From positions 1-64,000 of the forward strand of contig NZ_JACXAE010000009.1 of NCBI RefSeq assembly GCF_014698965.1: a DNA stretch of 64,000 nt, in the 5' to 3' direction. Shown piece by piece: positions 17,873-25,948 of this stretch. Position numbers and translations under genes: made by a program. This stretch comes from Iningainema tapete BLCC-T55. Lineage in GTDB: Bacteria; Cyanobacteriota; Cyanobacteriia; Cyanobacteriales; Nostocaceae. Every line of letters starts with the position of its first letter. Position 1 is the first letter of the stretch. The notes under the pieces were generated by a model. It searched no databases. It was not told the origin of the DNA and saw only the letters and a list, made by a program, of their open reading frames with translations.

Positions 17873-20800
17873 TTAACAGGGGGTACTGATGAGGGTAACT
17901 CGTCCTTGTGAACCGTAAGCTACTTCGGTAATGTAACGATTGGGATCGTGTAACTCGGCTATGATATGATGTGCAGAGTCTTGTGCATCAATGACGGGAC
18001 TCAGATCGATCGCTCGACAAAATACTTGTTCCCATTCCCAGTTAAGAGTCTTAGTTAATCCAAATAATCCAGCGCTAATTGGACCAAAATTGATTGTATG
18101 TTCTAAGCCAAAGGCTCCATCAAGACGAACTACGGTACAAAAACAACTACGCCCACGACGCGCCGCTTCATTGAGAGATTTTTTCAGATGTTTCGCCATG
18201 AAGAAGACATGCTTGACTATTGCTTTTTCCTCTTCAAGATAAGGAATTCTACCATTACGACTCAACTCAAACACAGGATTAAGATGAATAAAAGCTCCAA
18301 TCGGTCCGTAGTTAACAATAACAGACTGTAACTGTTCTTGCAAATGCTCTTCACTCAAAGAAGCCAACTCTAAACGATAAACTTCTGCTGGTAAAGGCGC
18401 TCTTTGGGGAACAAGAGATAGTGGGTAATTGAAAATAACTACTTTCCAATTTTGCGCCACTAGAGATTGAGCTAACTTAGAAGTAGTGAGGGAACCATCA
18501 TCAGTAAGTAAGATAACGTGTCCCTCCGGCAAAGCAAAATCCAAAAAATCTGGTTGAGGTAGAGTCTTAAGTTTGATCTGACGACGTAGAGGATTACTAT
18601 TTAAACTAGCTGGTGGGTTGCAAGACGGGGGCTGAGACTTTTTTTTTTCACCCCCAACTAACTTTTCAAGATACTCTACTATTTGACCAATAGTGCGTAA
18701 TTCCCCTAATTCCTCCACATTAGGTTTAGGTAAATCAGGGTACATCTCCTGCAACGCCCCCAAAATTTCCACACGTTTAATCGAATCAATCCCCAAATCT
18801 GCCTCCATATCCATATCCAGTTCCAGCATTTCTACTGGGTAACCTGTTTTTTCACTAGTAATGGCTAACAGAGACTGACTAAAATCAGGCAAATCAACCC
18901 CAACTGGTTCATCTACACCAACTACTACACTTTCTTCAACTAAAGCTGGAGATACAGAAAGAACGGGAGATACAAATACCTCTTCCTCTACCCGTATCTT
19001 CTCCTTCTCCTCTTCCTTGGCGTACTTGGCGTCTTGGCCGTTCACTTCCAAACCAATCACTGATTCACTTACAGTAGAAACAGCAACTTCCACTCCCACA
19101 GAACCAGAAGCAAGAGATTGAAGATACTCCACTATTTGCCCAATAGTACGTATATCTCCCAACTCTTCCACATTAGGCTTAGGCAAATCAGGATACATAT
19201 CCTGCATTGCACCCATAATTTCCACCCGCTTAATGGAGTCAATACCTAAATCTGCCTCCATATCCATATCTAAATCCAGCATCTCCACTGGATAACCAGT
19301 CTTCTCACTAGTAATAGCTAACAAATTTTTACCCAAATCTGTCAAATTTATACTTGCACCAGATGAGGTAGTAGAGTCGTCCCGCTGGGACGGCTGTACA
19401 ATGGGTAAAGCAGCAACGTCCGGCTGGGATGTCTCAACAATAGATGGGGTAATGGGGTTCGGAGTAGAGCCGTCCCGCCGGGACGGCTCTACGGTATATT
19501 CTGTTACAGAAGGTTCTTCAACTACAGGTGCAAGGACAGGGGTATGGTGTTGAGTAGTAATTTCAGAAGTAATCTGAAGGCGATCGCTACTTACAGGTAA
19601 TGTTACAGCAGACCCCGTGACTAGCTGAGAATACTCTTGTTGTATCAGTTGGAAAAAGTTTTTAGTGTATTCCAACTGGTGCTGAAGATATTGCTCATGA
19701 ATGCGTAGAGTTTCACTTTGTTGGGAGTGAAATTGCATCATGCTACGCTCTAAGCTTTCCATCGCCACTGGCTTGAATTCTTCTGCTTCTGTTGAAGATG
19801 GAGTGTTGGCGAACAAGGAATTTTGCTGCAGCATCAGTTGGAAAAAGGTTTTAGCATATTCCTGCTGATGGTTGAGATAATGTCCGTGAACTTGTAAATT
19901 CTCAGATTGATTTTGCTGAAACTGTGTTAAGACGTATTCTAAGCTTTCTAAAAGCCGTTGGTAATTTACAAGTTTGTCAGGTGTTGCTGGCATTTTCACA
20001 GGAGCTAGTTGAGGTGCTGGAGTGGGGTTCAGGAGAGTAAGGGAAGCAGGGGAGGCAGGGGAAGCAGGGGAGGCAGGGGAGGCAGGGGGGGAGGAGGATG
20101 ATGGAGAGAGAGTAGACTTCAATTCTCCTGTGCTTTGCTGCTCCTGTGTTCCTACGTTCGTATGTTCTTCTACTCGGATTTCCGTCTCATCTTGTTTTGC
20201 GGTATTCACTTTCTCCACGTTTTCGAGAGATTGGGGAGCTGCTAATTTTACTTGATGCCCATCTTGCAAAGCTTGCTCCCATGCGAGTTTTGTTTTCTCA
20301 GAAACGTAGTTAATACCATTTAAGCTGACGCTCAGAGCTTTTTTCTCGGTTGAAGGTGGTTGTTGTGGTAGTTGGTAAGGATCGAGATTTTTCAGAGATA
20401 AACCAGCTACGCGCAACTGAACAACGCCGGAGCGTAAGGAGCGATCGCTATTCTTTTGTGCAGAGGGGTTCAAAGCTACAGTTATATGGGGGCGCTCTCC
20501 TAAAATATCTTTGACGAGGTTAGAGAGAATTTTTCTTGGTCCGATTTCAACAAAGCAATAACCGCCAGATGCGTAGATATTCTCAATCTCTTGCTTAAAC
20601 AGTACGGGGTTGTTCAGATGAGTTTCTAAGATTTTCTGAATGGCTGCTGAGTCTTGGGGATACTGCTTTCCTGTGACGTTGGTGTAAACAGGAATTTGCG
20701 GATTGTGGAAATTAACAGTTTTAATTGCTTGGGCAAAGGCTTTGTGTGCAAAAGCAATTAGTGGGGTATGAAAAGCTGCTGATACAGGTAGTACAACAGC

Positions 20801-23260
20801 AGTGTATCCTTGATCTTGTAAATGTTGCCGTGCTTTCTCAATTTGGGCTACAGGTCCTGCTAAGACAACTTGACGGGGAGAATTGAGATTAGCGATCGCC
20901 ACTGAGGGAAATTGCTTGAGAACTGCTTCTACTTTGCCGACTTCTTCTTTCACCGCCAGCATAGCTCCTGCATCATAATCAGGATCTTGGGGAGCCGCCA
21001 TTGCCTGCCCTCTAGCTTTAACTAAAAAGCAGTAATCTTCTTCACTCAAAACCCCGGCAGCCCACAGAGCAGTTAGTTCGCCAAAACTGTGTCCTGCCAA
21101 AAAATCTGCCTTAAACCCGGCTTGTTGCAGTATTTTATAAAGTCCAGCACTTAACATCCCAATAGCGGGCTGAGCGTATTCTGTACGCTGCAATACAGCT
21201 ACTTGGGCATTTTTTTCTGCTTCCTCAAATACAGGTTGGGGAAAAACTATCTGCGATAGCGGCTGCAAATTATCTTTAAGTAAAAGGCTATCCATATAGC
21301 CATACATATGTCGCATCTGCGGGAAATTCATCACTAATTCCCGCCCCATATCCAAGTACTGAGAACCTTGTCCTGAGAACAAAGCGACGACTTTTCCACT
21401 TAAGGACAAACCACTTTGGCGGTAGTATATTCCTTGAGGATGCTCCCAATGCAAATCTTGAGCTTTATTTTTGAGTAAATCAATACAGATTTGTAGTAAC
21501 TTGCAAGCTTCAACGCGAGAATCTACGACAAACCCCACTCTAGCTGCATTCTGAGGAATATCTGTGGATTTAGATTCCTCTAGCAGTTCCAGATAATGCT
21601 TGTCACCCGCATCAGATTGCAACAAACCTTGAATATCTTCACATTTGCTCAACAATTGTGCATGATTTTGGGCATACAGTAACACTTCATTAGAAGTATT
21701 GTGGATGCGGTAAGCACTTTGATGTTCAGCTTCGTATTCTTCCAAAACAACGTGATAATTTGTGCCACCAAAACCAAAAGAACTGACACCCGCTCGTCTT
21801 GGTGCTTCTCCTTCGGCCCGAATCCAAGGTCTAGTTTCCGTATTCAAATAAAACGGCGAATTTTTAATGTTGAGTTTGGGGTTGGGTTGAGTAACGTTGA
21901 TTGTGGGTGGTAATATCTTGTGATGTAGCGCTAAAGCTGTTTTGATTAGACTTGCTGCACCCGCCGCAGCTTTTGTGTGTCCAATCTGAGATTTAACACT
22001 ACCAAGTGCAATTTGTTGTTTTTGTGTACCCTTTTCAGCAAAGAATTCTTTGATGGCGGCGAATTCTGTAGGATCTCCTGCCATAGTGCCAGTGCCGTGA
22101 GCTTCAACCAGACTCACAGTCTCTGCTGGAAAGCCCGCATCATCGTAAGCACGCTTTAATGCTGCTACTTGCCCTTCTTGACGGGGAGCATAAATACTCT
22201 TATAGCGCCCATCACTAGAAGTACCTATCCCTTTGATCACTGCGTAGATTTTATCGTTGTCTCGTACAGCGTCTTCTAGACGTTTAAGGACAATCATGCC
22301 AATGCCTTCGCCTAGCATCATTCCATCGGATTTGGCATCAAAGGGTTTGACAGTTTCACTAGGAGTAACAGCGGGTGTCTTGCTGAAAGATATGTAAGCC
22401 ATGATGGTGTTGTCGGTGTCAACTCCACCAGTTAGCATCATGTCGCACCGATACTCTACAAGTTCACTAATCGCCATTTTTAAAGCTGCGAATGAACTAG
22501 CACAAGCTGCATCAATTACGCAGTTTATCCCTCCCAAGTTGAGACGGTTGGCAATTCTGCCAGCAACTACGTTCGCTAACATTCCAGGGAAAGCATTTTC
22601 ATCCCAGTTAACGTAGGCACTTTTGATTTTCTTGACAATTTTTTGGGTATCCTCGTCAGATAAGCCACTACTTTTGAGTACTTTTTCCCAGACAGGATAT
22701 TCTAACCTAGCAGCAAGTGGCATTCCCAGTTGCTTTGCCATTGCTACGCCTAAGATAACTCCAACAGTGTCGCGATTAAAGTCACGGGATGTGCCATAGC
22801 CAGCATCTTCCATTGCTTCTTTGGCAATTACCAAACTCAATAGTTGGGAAACATCTGTTACCTCTAAAATGCTCGGAGGTATGCCAAATTCCATTGGGTT
22901 AAAATCTACGTAAGGGATAAATCCGCCTCTTTTACAGTATGTTTTGTCTTCTGGTGTTCTCGGATTTGGGTCATAATAATCTTCAATATTCCAGTGAGAG
23001 GAAGGAACATCAGTAATGCAATCAATTTTATTAATTATGTTTTGCCAGTATTGTTGTAAGTTTCTTGCTTGAGCAAAAAGAGAAGCCATACCAACGATGG
23101 CGATAGGGTTATGTTGCAGTTTTCTGTTAATTTTGTTGATTGACACAGAAGATTTCTCCGACATTTTTTTCTCCTCAATAACCTTAAACACTGCCTTTTC
23201 AAAACTATCTATTTGAGCTTTTAGCTGGGCTAAGGCAGTATCAATTGAATAAGCAGACAT
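17873..23260 (-). CDS. hglE: HglE: KS-AT-ACP-ACP heterocyst glycolipid synthase with KR structural half
   Basis: 1795 residues, the first gene of the operon. An N-terminal helical segment (1-33) may be a docking helix. KS at about 50-490 with DAACASSFAAL (Cys about 251), EAHGTGTMAGDP and GSVKSQIGHTKAAAG. AT at about 610-930 with ALFSGQGSQYLDMG and LAGHSFGELTAL (Ser about 725). A long linker (about 980-1290) carries PAS repeats, two copies of a helical motif and palindrome-derived segments. ACP1 and ACP2 both contain MEADLGIDSIKRVEI, with carrier serines near residues 1340 and 1491. From about 1555 to the end is a KR-like structural subdomain (GHVILLTDDGSLTTSKLAQS, GPIGAFIHL, GLFGLTKTLNWEW) without the catalytic Ser-Tyr-Asn. 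Overall it resembles PfaA cut in the middle of its KR. It loads and condenses malonyl units. Confidence 0.92.
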   Translation of the reverse strand: MSAYSIDTALAQLKAQIDSFEKAVFKVIEEKKMSEKSSVSINKINRKLQHNPIAIVGMASLFAQARNLQQYWQNIINKIDCITDVPSSHWNIEDYYDPNPRTPEDKTYCKRGGFIPYVDFNPMEFGIPPSILEVTDVSQLLSLVIAKEAMEDAGYGTSRDFNRDTVGVILGVAMAKQLGMPLAARLEYPVWEKVLKSSGLSDEDTQKIVKKIKSAYVNWDENAFPGMLANVVAGRIANRLNLGGINCVIDAACASSFAALKMAISELVEYRCDMMLTGGVDTDNTIMAYISFSKTPAVTPSETVKPFDAKSDGMMLGEGIGMIVLKRLEDAVRDNDKIYAVIKGIGTSSDGRYKSIYAPRQEGQVAALKRAYDDAGFPAETVSLVEAHGTGTMAGDPTEFAAIKEFFAEKGTQKQQIALGSVKSQIGHTKAAAGAASLIKTALALHHKILPPTINVTQPNPKLNIKNSPFYLNTETRPWIRAEGEAPRRAGVSSFGFGGTNYHVVLEEYEAEHQSAYRIHNTSNEVLLYAQNHAQLLSKCEDIQGLLQSDAGDKHYLELLEESKSTDIPQNAARVGFVVDSRVEACKLLQICIDLLKNKAQDLHWEHPQGIYYRQSGLSLSGKVVALFSGQGSQYLDMGRELVMNFPQMRHMYGYMDSLLLKDNLQPLSQIVFPQPVFEEAEKNAQVAVLQRTEYAQPAIGMLSAGLYKILQQAGFKADFLAGHSFGELTALWAAGVLSEEDYCFLVKARGQAMAAPQDPDYDAGAMLAVKEEVGKVEAVLKQFPSVAIANLNSPRQVVLAGPVAQIEKARQHLQDQGYTAVVLPVSAAFHTPLIAFAHKAFAQAIKTVNFHNPQIPVYTNVTGKQYPQDSAAIQKILETHLNNPVLFKQEIENIYASGGYCFVEIGPRKILSNLVKDILGERPHITVALNPSAQKNSDRSLRSGVVQLRVAGLSLKNLDPYQLPQQPPSTEKKALSVSLNGINYVSEKTKLAWEQALQDGHQVKLAAPQSLENVEKVNTAKQDETEIRVEEHTNVGTQEQQSTGELKSTLSPSSSSPPASPASPASPASPASLTLLNPTPAPQLAPVKMPATPDKLVNYQRLLESLEYVLTQFQQNQSENLQVHGHYLNHQQEYAKTFFQLMLQQNSLFANTPSSTEAEEFKPVAMESLERSMMQFHSQQSETLRIHEQYLQHQLEYTKNFFQLIQQEYSQLVTGSAVTLPVSSDRLQITSEITTQHHTPVLAPVVEEPSVTEYTVEPSRRDGSTPNPITPSIVETSQPDVAALPIVQPSQRDDSTTSSGASINLTDLGKNLLAITSEKTGYPVEMLDLDMDMEADLGIDSIKRVEIMGAMQDMYPDLPKPNVEELGDIRTIGQIVEYLQSLASGSVGVEVAVSTVSESVIGLEVNGQDAKYAKEEEKEKIRVEEEVFVSPVLSVSPALVEESVVVGVDEPVGVDLPDFSQSLLAITSEKTGYPVEMLELDMDMEADLGIDSIKRVEILGALQEMYPDLPKPNVEELGELRTIGQIVEYLEKLVGGEKKKSQPPSCNPPASLNSNPLRRQIKLKTLPQPDFLDFALPEGHVILLTDDGSLTTSKLAQSLVAQNWKVVIFNYPLSLVPQRAPLPAEVYRLELASLSEEHLQEQLQSVIVNYGPIGAFIHLNPVFELSRNGRIPYLEEEKAIVKHVFFMAKHLKKSLNEAARRGRSCFCTVVRLDGAFGLEHTINFGPISAGLFGLTKTLNWEWEQVFCRAIDLSPVIDAQDSAHHIIAELHDPNRYITEVAYGSQGRVTLISTPC
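19371..19399. repeat. Palindromic repeat inserted in hglE, copy 1
   Basis: GTAGAGTCGTCCC GCT GGGACGGCTGTAC, the same architecture as the intergenic GTAGAGACG repeats but read in frame in hglE. It encodes VQPSQRDDSTT on the minus strand, just before ACP1. Confidence 0.8.
19404..19437. repeat. Degenerate palindromic repeat in hglE, copy 2
   Basis: GTAAAGCAGCAACGTCCGGC followed by TGGGATGTCTCAAC. It is a decayed relative of the flanking copies and encodes VETSQPDVAALP, in register with VEPSRRDGST and VQPSQRDDST. Confidence 0.55.
19464..19492. repeat. Palindromic repeat inserted in hglE, copy 3
   Basis: GTAGAGCCGTCCC GCC GGGACGGCTCTAC is a near-perfect inverted repeat read in frame as TVEPSRRDGST in the linker between AT and ACP1. 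Confidence 0.8.
20041..20095. repeat. GGAGGCAGG microsatellite inside hglE
   Basis: At least five tandem units of GGGGAGGCA/GGGGAAGCA. On the coding strand they give repeated Pro-Ala-Ser (SPASPASPASPAS) after the AT domain. The tract length is likely variable between strains. Confidence 0.8.
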
Positions 23261-23383
23261 AAGAAGGTATAGATTAAGTTTTAGTACAGTGGATTGTTTT
23301 GCTGCTGTAATTTGTGATGCGATCTTATGTTTGAACTATCTCTTTTTTACAGCAGCTATCCTATCTGCCAGTAGCGCTGTATG

Positions 23384-23659
23384 TTATACAACACTCGTAT
23401 CCTGTTGTGGTAGTAGATCAATTACATTGTTGAAGCTACTAAAATAGTCTTGCAGTGCGTTGGCTGCTTGACCAGTAAACTCAACCCATTCGTAATGATA
23501 CAGATTCTGCGCTATGGTTTCACACTGGATCAATGGAAACTTGGGAGTAGCTAGGAGAACAGAAACGCTTTTTTCGCCAGAAGCAGTTTGATTATTAAAT
23601 TTAACTGCGGCAACGTAGCTAGTGTTAATCACAACGTTCTGTATTTTGATAAATGGCAT
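23384..23659 (-). CDS. Small conserved hypothetical protein upstream of hglE
   Basis: 91 residues: MPFIKIQNVVINTSYVAAVK, then SVSVLLATPKFPLIQCETIA, and EWVEFTGQAANALQDYFSS. The pattern of short beta strands followed by a helix suggests a compact cytoplasmic domain. The Phe-Ile-x-Ile-x-x-x-x-Ile-N-x-x-Y-V start resembles small DUF proteins common in cyanobacteria, but I do not recognise the family. It reads in the same direction as hglE with 124 bases between, so it could be the first gene of the operon or an independent unit. Confidence 0.65.
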   Translation of the reverse strand: MPFIKIQNVVINTSYVAAVKFNNQTASGEKSVSVLLATPKFPLIQCETIAQNLYHYEWVEFTGQAANALQDYFSSFNNVIDLLPQQDTSVV

Positions 23660-24129
23660 GGCCAGTTTTAGCGTCCAAGATAATATATTTTAGGGACTTA
23701 GACCAAACAAAGTTTGACAAATCCGTTACAGAAACAGCACTCCTCATCCAAATCCTTGAAAAACTTGAAACCACAATTCAAGTAATACTTATTAATGGCA
23801 ATTAGGCTTTTTTAGTTTTTTACTCGCTATTAATGCTCCCGGATGTGCTTAATTGCCTTAAAGCATTAGAATTAATACAAACACTAGCACAACTGGTAGA
23901 AATTGAATAGTTTGTTTTTGGTATTTTTATAAAAAAAATAGATTTTTAGCAAAGTAAAGATTACCAGAAATAAAAAAGTATATTTGACTACTATAATTTT
24001 CAAAGTTTTTGTGAACTCAAAGTTTATTAACATTTTGATTAGTGGTAATTTTTAGAAAAGTAAACTTTGAATTTCTCACAAAAATCTGCATTTTAAAACA
24101 CTTTCTGAGTAATACAAGTAGCTTTATGA
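23660..24129. other. AT-rich intergenic region, no gene seen
   Basis: About 470 bases of strongly AT-rich DNA between the ParB-like gene and the small gene upstream of hglE. No open frame looks coding. I find no tRNA and no clear terminator or repeat family. It should contain the promoter of the 91-residue protein. Confidence 0.5.
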
Positions 24130-25458
24130 TTAAATAGCTTTTTTTGGTTGCTTTCCCGTCCATTTTTGCCACCTAATGATTCCTTGATGTACTAATTCAG
24201 GATTCTCATCTCCAATAAAACAGGTACATCCCATCCTTTCGGAAGCAATTAAAATTTCACCATGTCCAATAAAAGGAGCAATGACATAATTATTTTGATT
24301 TGTGTACAAGTTTAATAAGTAGGAGACTATTCCCTCTACTCCTTCAATATTTATTGGAGTTTGTGGTTTGGCTACTGATTGGCGTGAGAAAATACCTACA
24401 TATAAATTGCCAATTAATAATTCGTATTGAAAAGGCATCCGCTGACGGCGACAAAATTCATAAATTTCACCTTGCGAACGTATTACGGCGACAATTTTTG
24501 CTTCATCGACTAAGTAATCATGATTCCAAGTGGATGACAGGGTGGCGATCGCCAAAGCAGCATTACTCGGTAGCATCTGTATAAATTCTTGACTAGAAGT
24601 ATCGCCACAGTATACTAAATGCCGATCTAAAAACCATTCATCACCGTTTTTGACTACGCTTTGATTCGTAGTCACGATCAAAACCTCTTTTTGCCGTTCT
24701 GGTTTGACTTTCTTGCGTGGCTTAGATTCCTTAGATGCTAAAGCACTTTGAAATGCCTGCATTTGTAACTCTTCTTGCATAGCTTTAGCTTGTGCCGCTA
24801 GTTTTGCTTGGTGAGCGGCTTCTTCCTCGTCTCCTCTAGCTAAAGCTTCTTCAGAAAATTTTTGTGCTTGCTCTGCTAGGGTGCGTTCTTTACTACCAGT
24901 CCTAGCTATTTGCAAGAGCTTTGTTTTGTTTTTGGCAAGTGGCGTACCTTTAATTAACTCTTGAATTTTAGGGATAATGTCCCTGGCAATCTGCTTATCG
25001 TGCTGCAAGGTACGTTCGCTGTAACCAGCTTCTTTAGCTAACTCCAAAGTAGTTTTGGCTGGTGGCGAATTGCTTTCACCACCTTTGCGCGTATATTGGT
25101 TATCCCCAGCTTTGGCTCTCCTACCCATGCGCTCCAAGATTTCCTCTCGCTCTAAAGAAAGCTTTCCTCGTTCCAGCGGTTCTAATTCATGTCGGATGAA
25201 ATTTTCATCAATTTCAGCTAGTCGAGCTTGATCGGCATCTTCATAAACAACAGTATTGCACTCAATTTCCTTTAATCCCAACAGTTTACAGGCTGTGAGA
25301 CGGTGCAATCCAGCAATCAAGGTGAGGTTTTGATCTACTGTAATCGGGTTTAATAAACCATTAACCTTGATTGATTCCATTAACTCTGCTACTTTGTCGT
25401 CTCTGATTGGACGGCGGTTAGAACCAATTTCAATTTGGTTTATGGGTACTATGGGCAT
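24130..25458 (-). CDS. ParB-domain protein fused to a degenerate DNA methyltransferase domain
   Basis: 442 residues. Residues 1-100 are a ParB/Srx N-terminal domain (GLLNPITVDQNLTLIAGLHRLTACKLLG, then ENFIRHELEPLERGKLSL). A KorB/ParB-like HTH follows at about 120-165 (ELAKEAGYSERTLQHDKQIARDI). An Ala/Glu-rich helix spans about 195-240. The C-terminal part starts GDEWFLDRHLVYCGDTSSQEF and ends with APFIGHGEILIASERMGCTC and GIIRWQKWTGK. This is the frame of phage and plasmid ParB-linked adenine methylases (W.LG.HRL.CGD ... F.GSGTTL.A.E..GR ... I.RW...TG). The catalytic DPPY is absent: that region reads LAIATLSSTWNHDYL. It is therefore probably a DNA-binding regulator, not an enzyme. It lies between the divergent synthase and export halves of the glycolipid locus. 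Confidence 0.82.
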   Translation of the reverse strand: MPIVPINQIEIGSNRRPIRDDKVAELMESIKVNGLLNPITVDQNLTLIAGLHRLTACKLLGLKEIECNTVVYEDADQARLAEIDENFIRHELEPLERGKLSLEREEILERMGRRAKAGDNQYTRKGGESNSPPAKTTLELAKEAGYSERTLQHDKQIARDIIPKIQELIKGTPLAKNKTKLLQIARTGSKERTLAEQAQKFSEEALARGDEEEAAHQAKLAAQAKAMQEELQMQAFQSALASKESKPRKKVKPERQKEVLIVTTNQSVVKNGDEWFLDRHLVYCGDTSSQEFIQMLPSNAALAIATLSSTWNHDYLVDEAKIVAVIRSQGEIYEFCRRQRMPFQYELLIGNLYVGIFSRQSVAKPQTPINIEGVEGIVSYLLNLYTNQNNYVIAPFIGHGEILIASERMGCTCFIGDENPELVHQGIIRWQKWTGKQPKKAI

Positions 25459-25948
25459 AATTATGGCTCCTCTGCCTTCGGCGTTGCCCCAAGGGGTGTA
25501 AATAAAATTAGTATTTTGTTTTCACGCCCTCAAATGCTTATGTTCAATTGTAAACGACCTAATGGCTCTACTAGTTTGTTCCCAAAATGAACAATCAAAT
25601 TTCCAGTTTAGATGTAACCTATAGTTATTGAGTTGACAAAATCAAAGTTTTTTGCAATAGTAGGAAGCAAGTTTGGCAATTTACAGCAATTAGGGTAAGT
25701 AAAGTTTTGTCTCACGCTCTACGCCCAGAGGCTAAGAAGAACGCTAACTCAAATCTTACACCACTACATAATTCTTTTAGTCAGCTTTTAGCTGACTTCA
25801 ACTATTAGCCTTGAACTGAAGTTCAAGGCACTCAGATAGAGGTGCTAAGTTCTTCTTTTTTCAATTAGTTTCCTTCTGGAGTCAATTGTAACCGACTAAC
25901 ATAGCTATTCTCAGCTATCTTTTGACATAGCACAATAGGAATGAAAAT
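25459..25948. other. Divergent regulatory region upstream of hgdB
   Basis: 490 bases between the ParB-like gene (minus) and hgdB (plus). It holds the two-hairpin repeat at about 25779-25832. No perfect GTA-N8-TAC NtcA box is visible. TTGACATAGCAC-like sequence at about 25921 is a possible -35 element just ahead of hgdB. Confidence 0.4.
25779..25832. repeat. Two-hairpin interspersed repeat
   Basis: Stem 1 is AGTCAGCTTTTAGCTGACT, the spacer is TCAACTATTAGCC, and stem 2 is GCCTTGAACTGAAGTTCAAGGC. Same layout as the copy at about 7290-7340, but both stems differ in sequence while still pairing. Confidence 0.65.

Noticed and set aside
23261-23383. NtcA-binding palindrome (GTA-N8-TAC) upstream of hglE
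   Set aside because: GTATAG and AGTAC occur, but with the wrong spacing. No perfect NtcA box was found there or upstream of hgdB.
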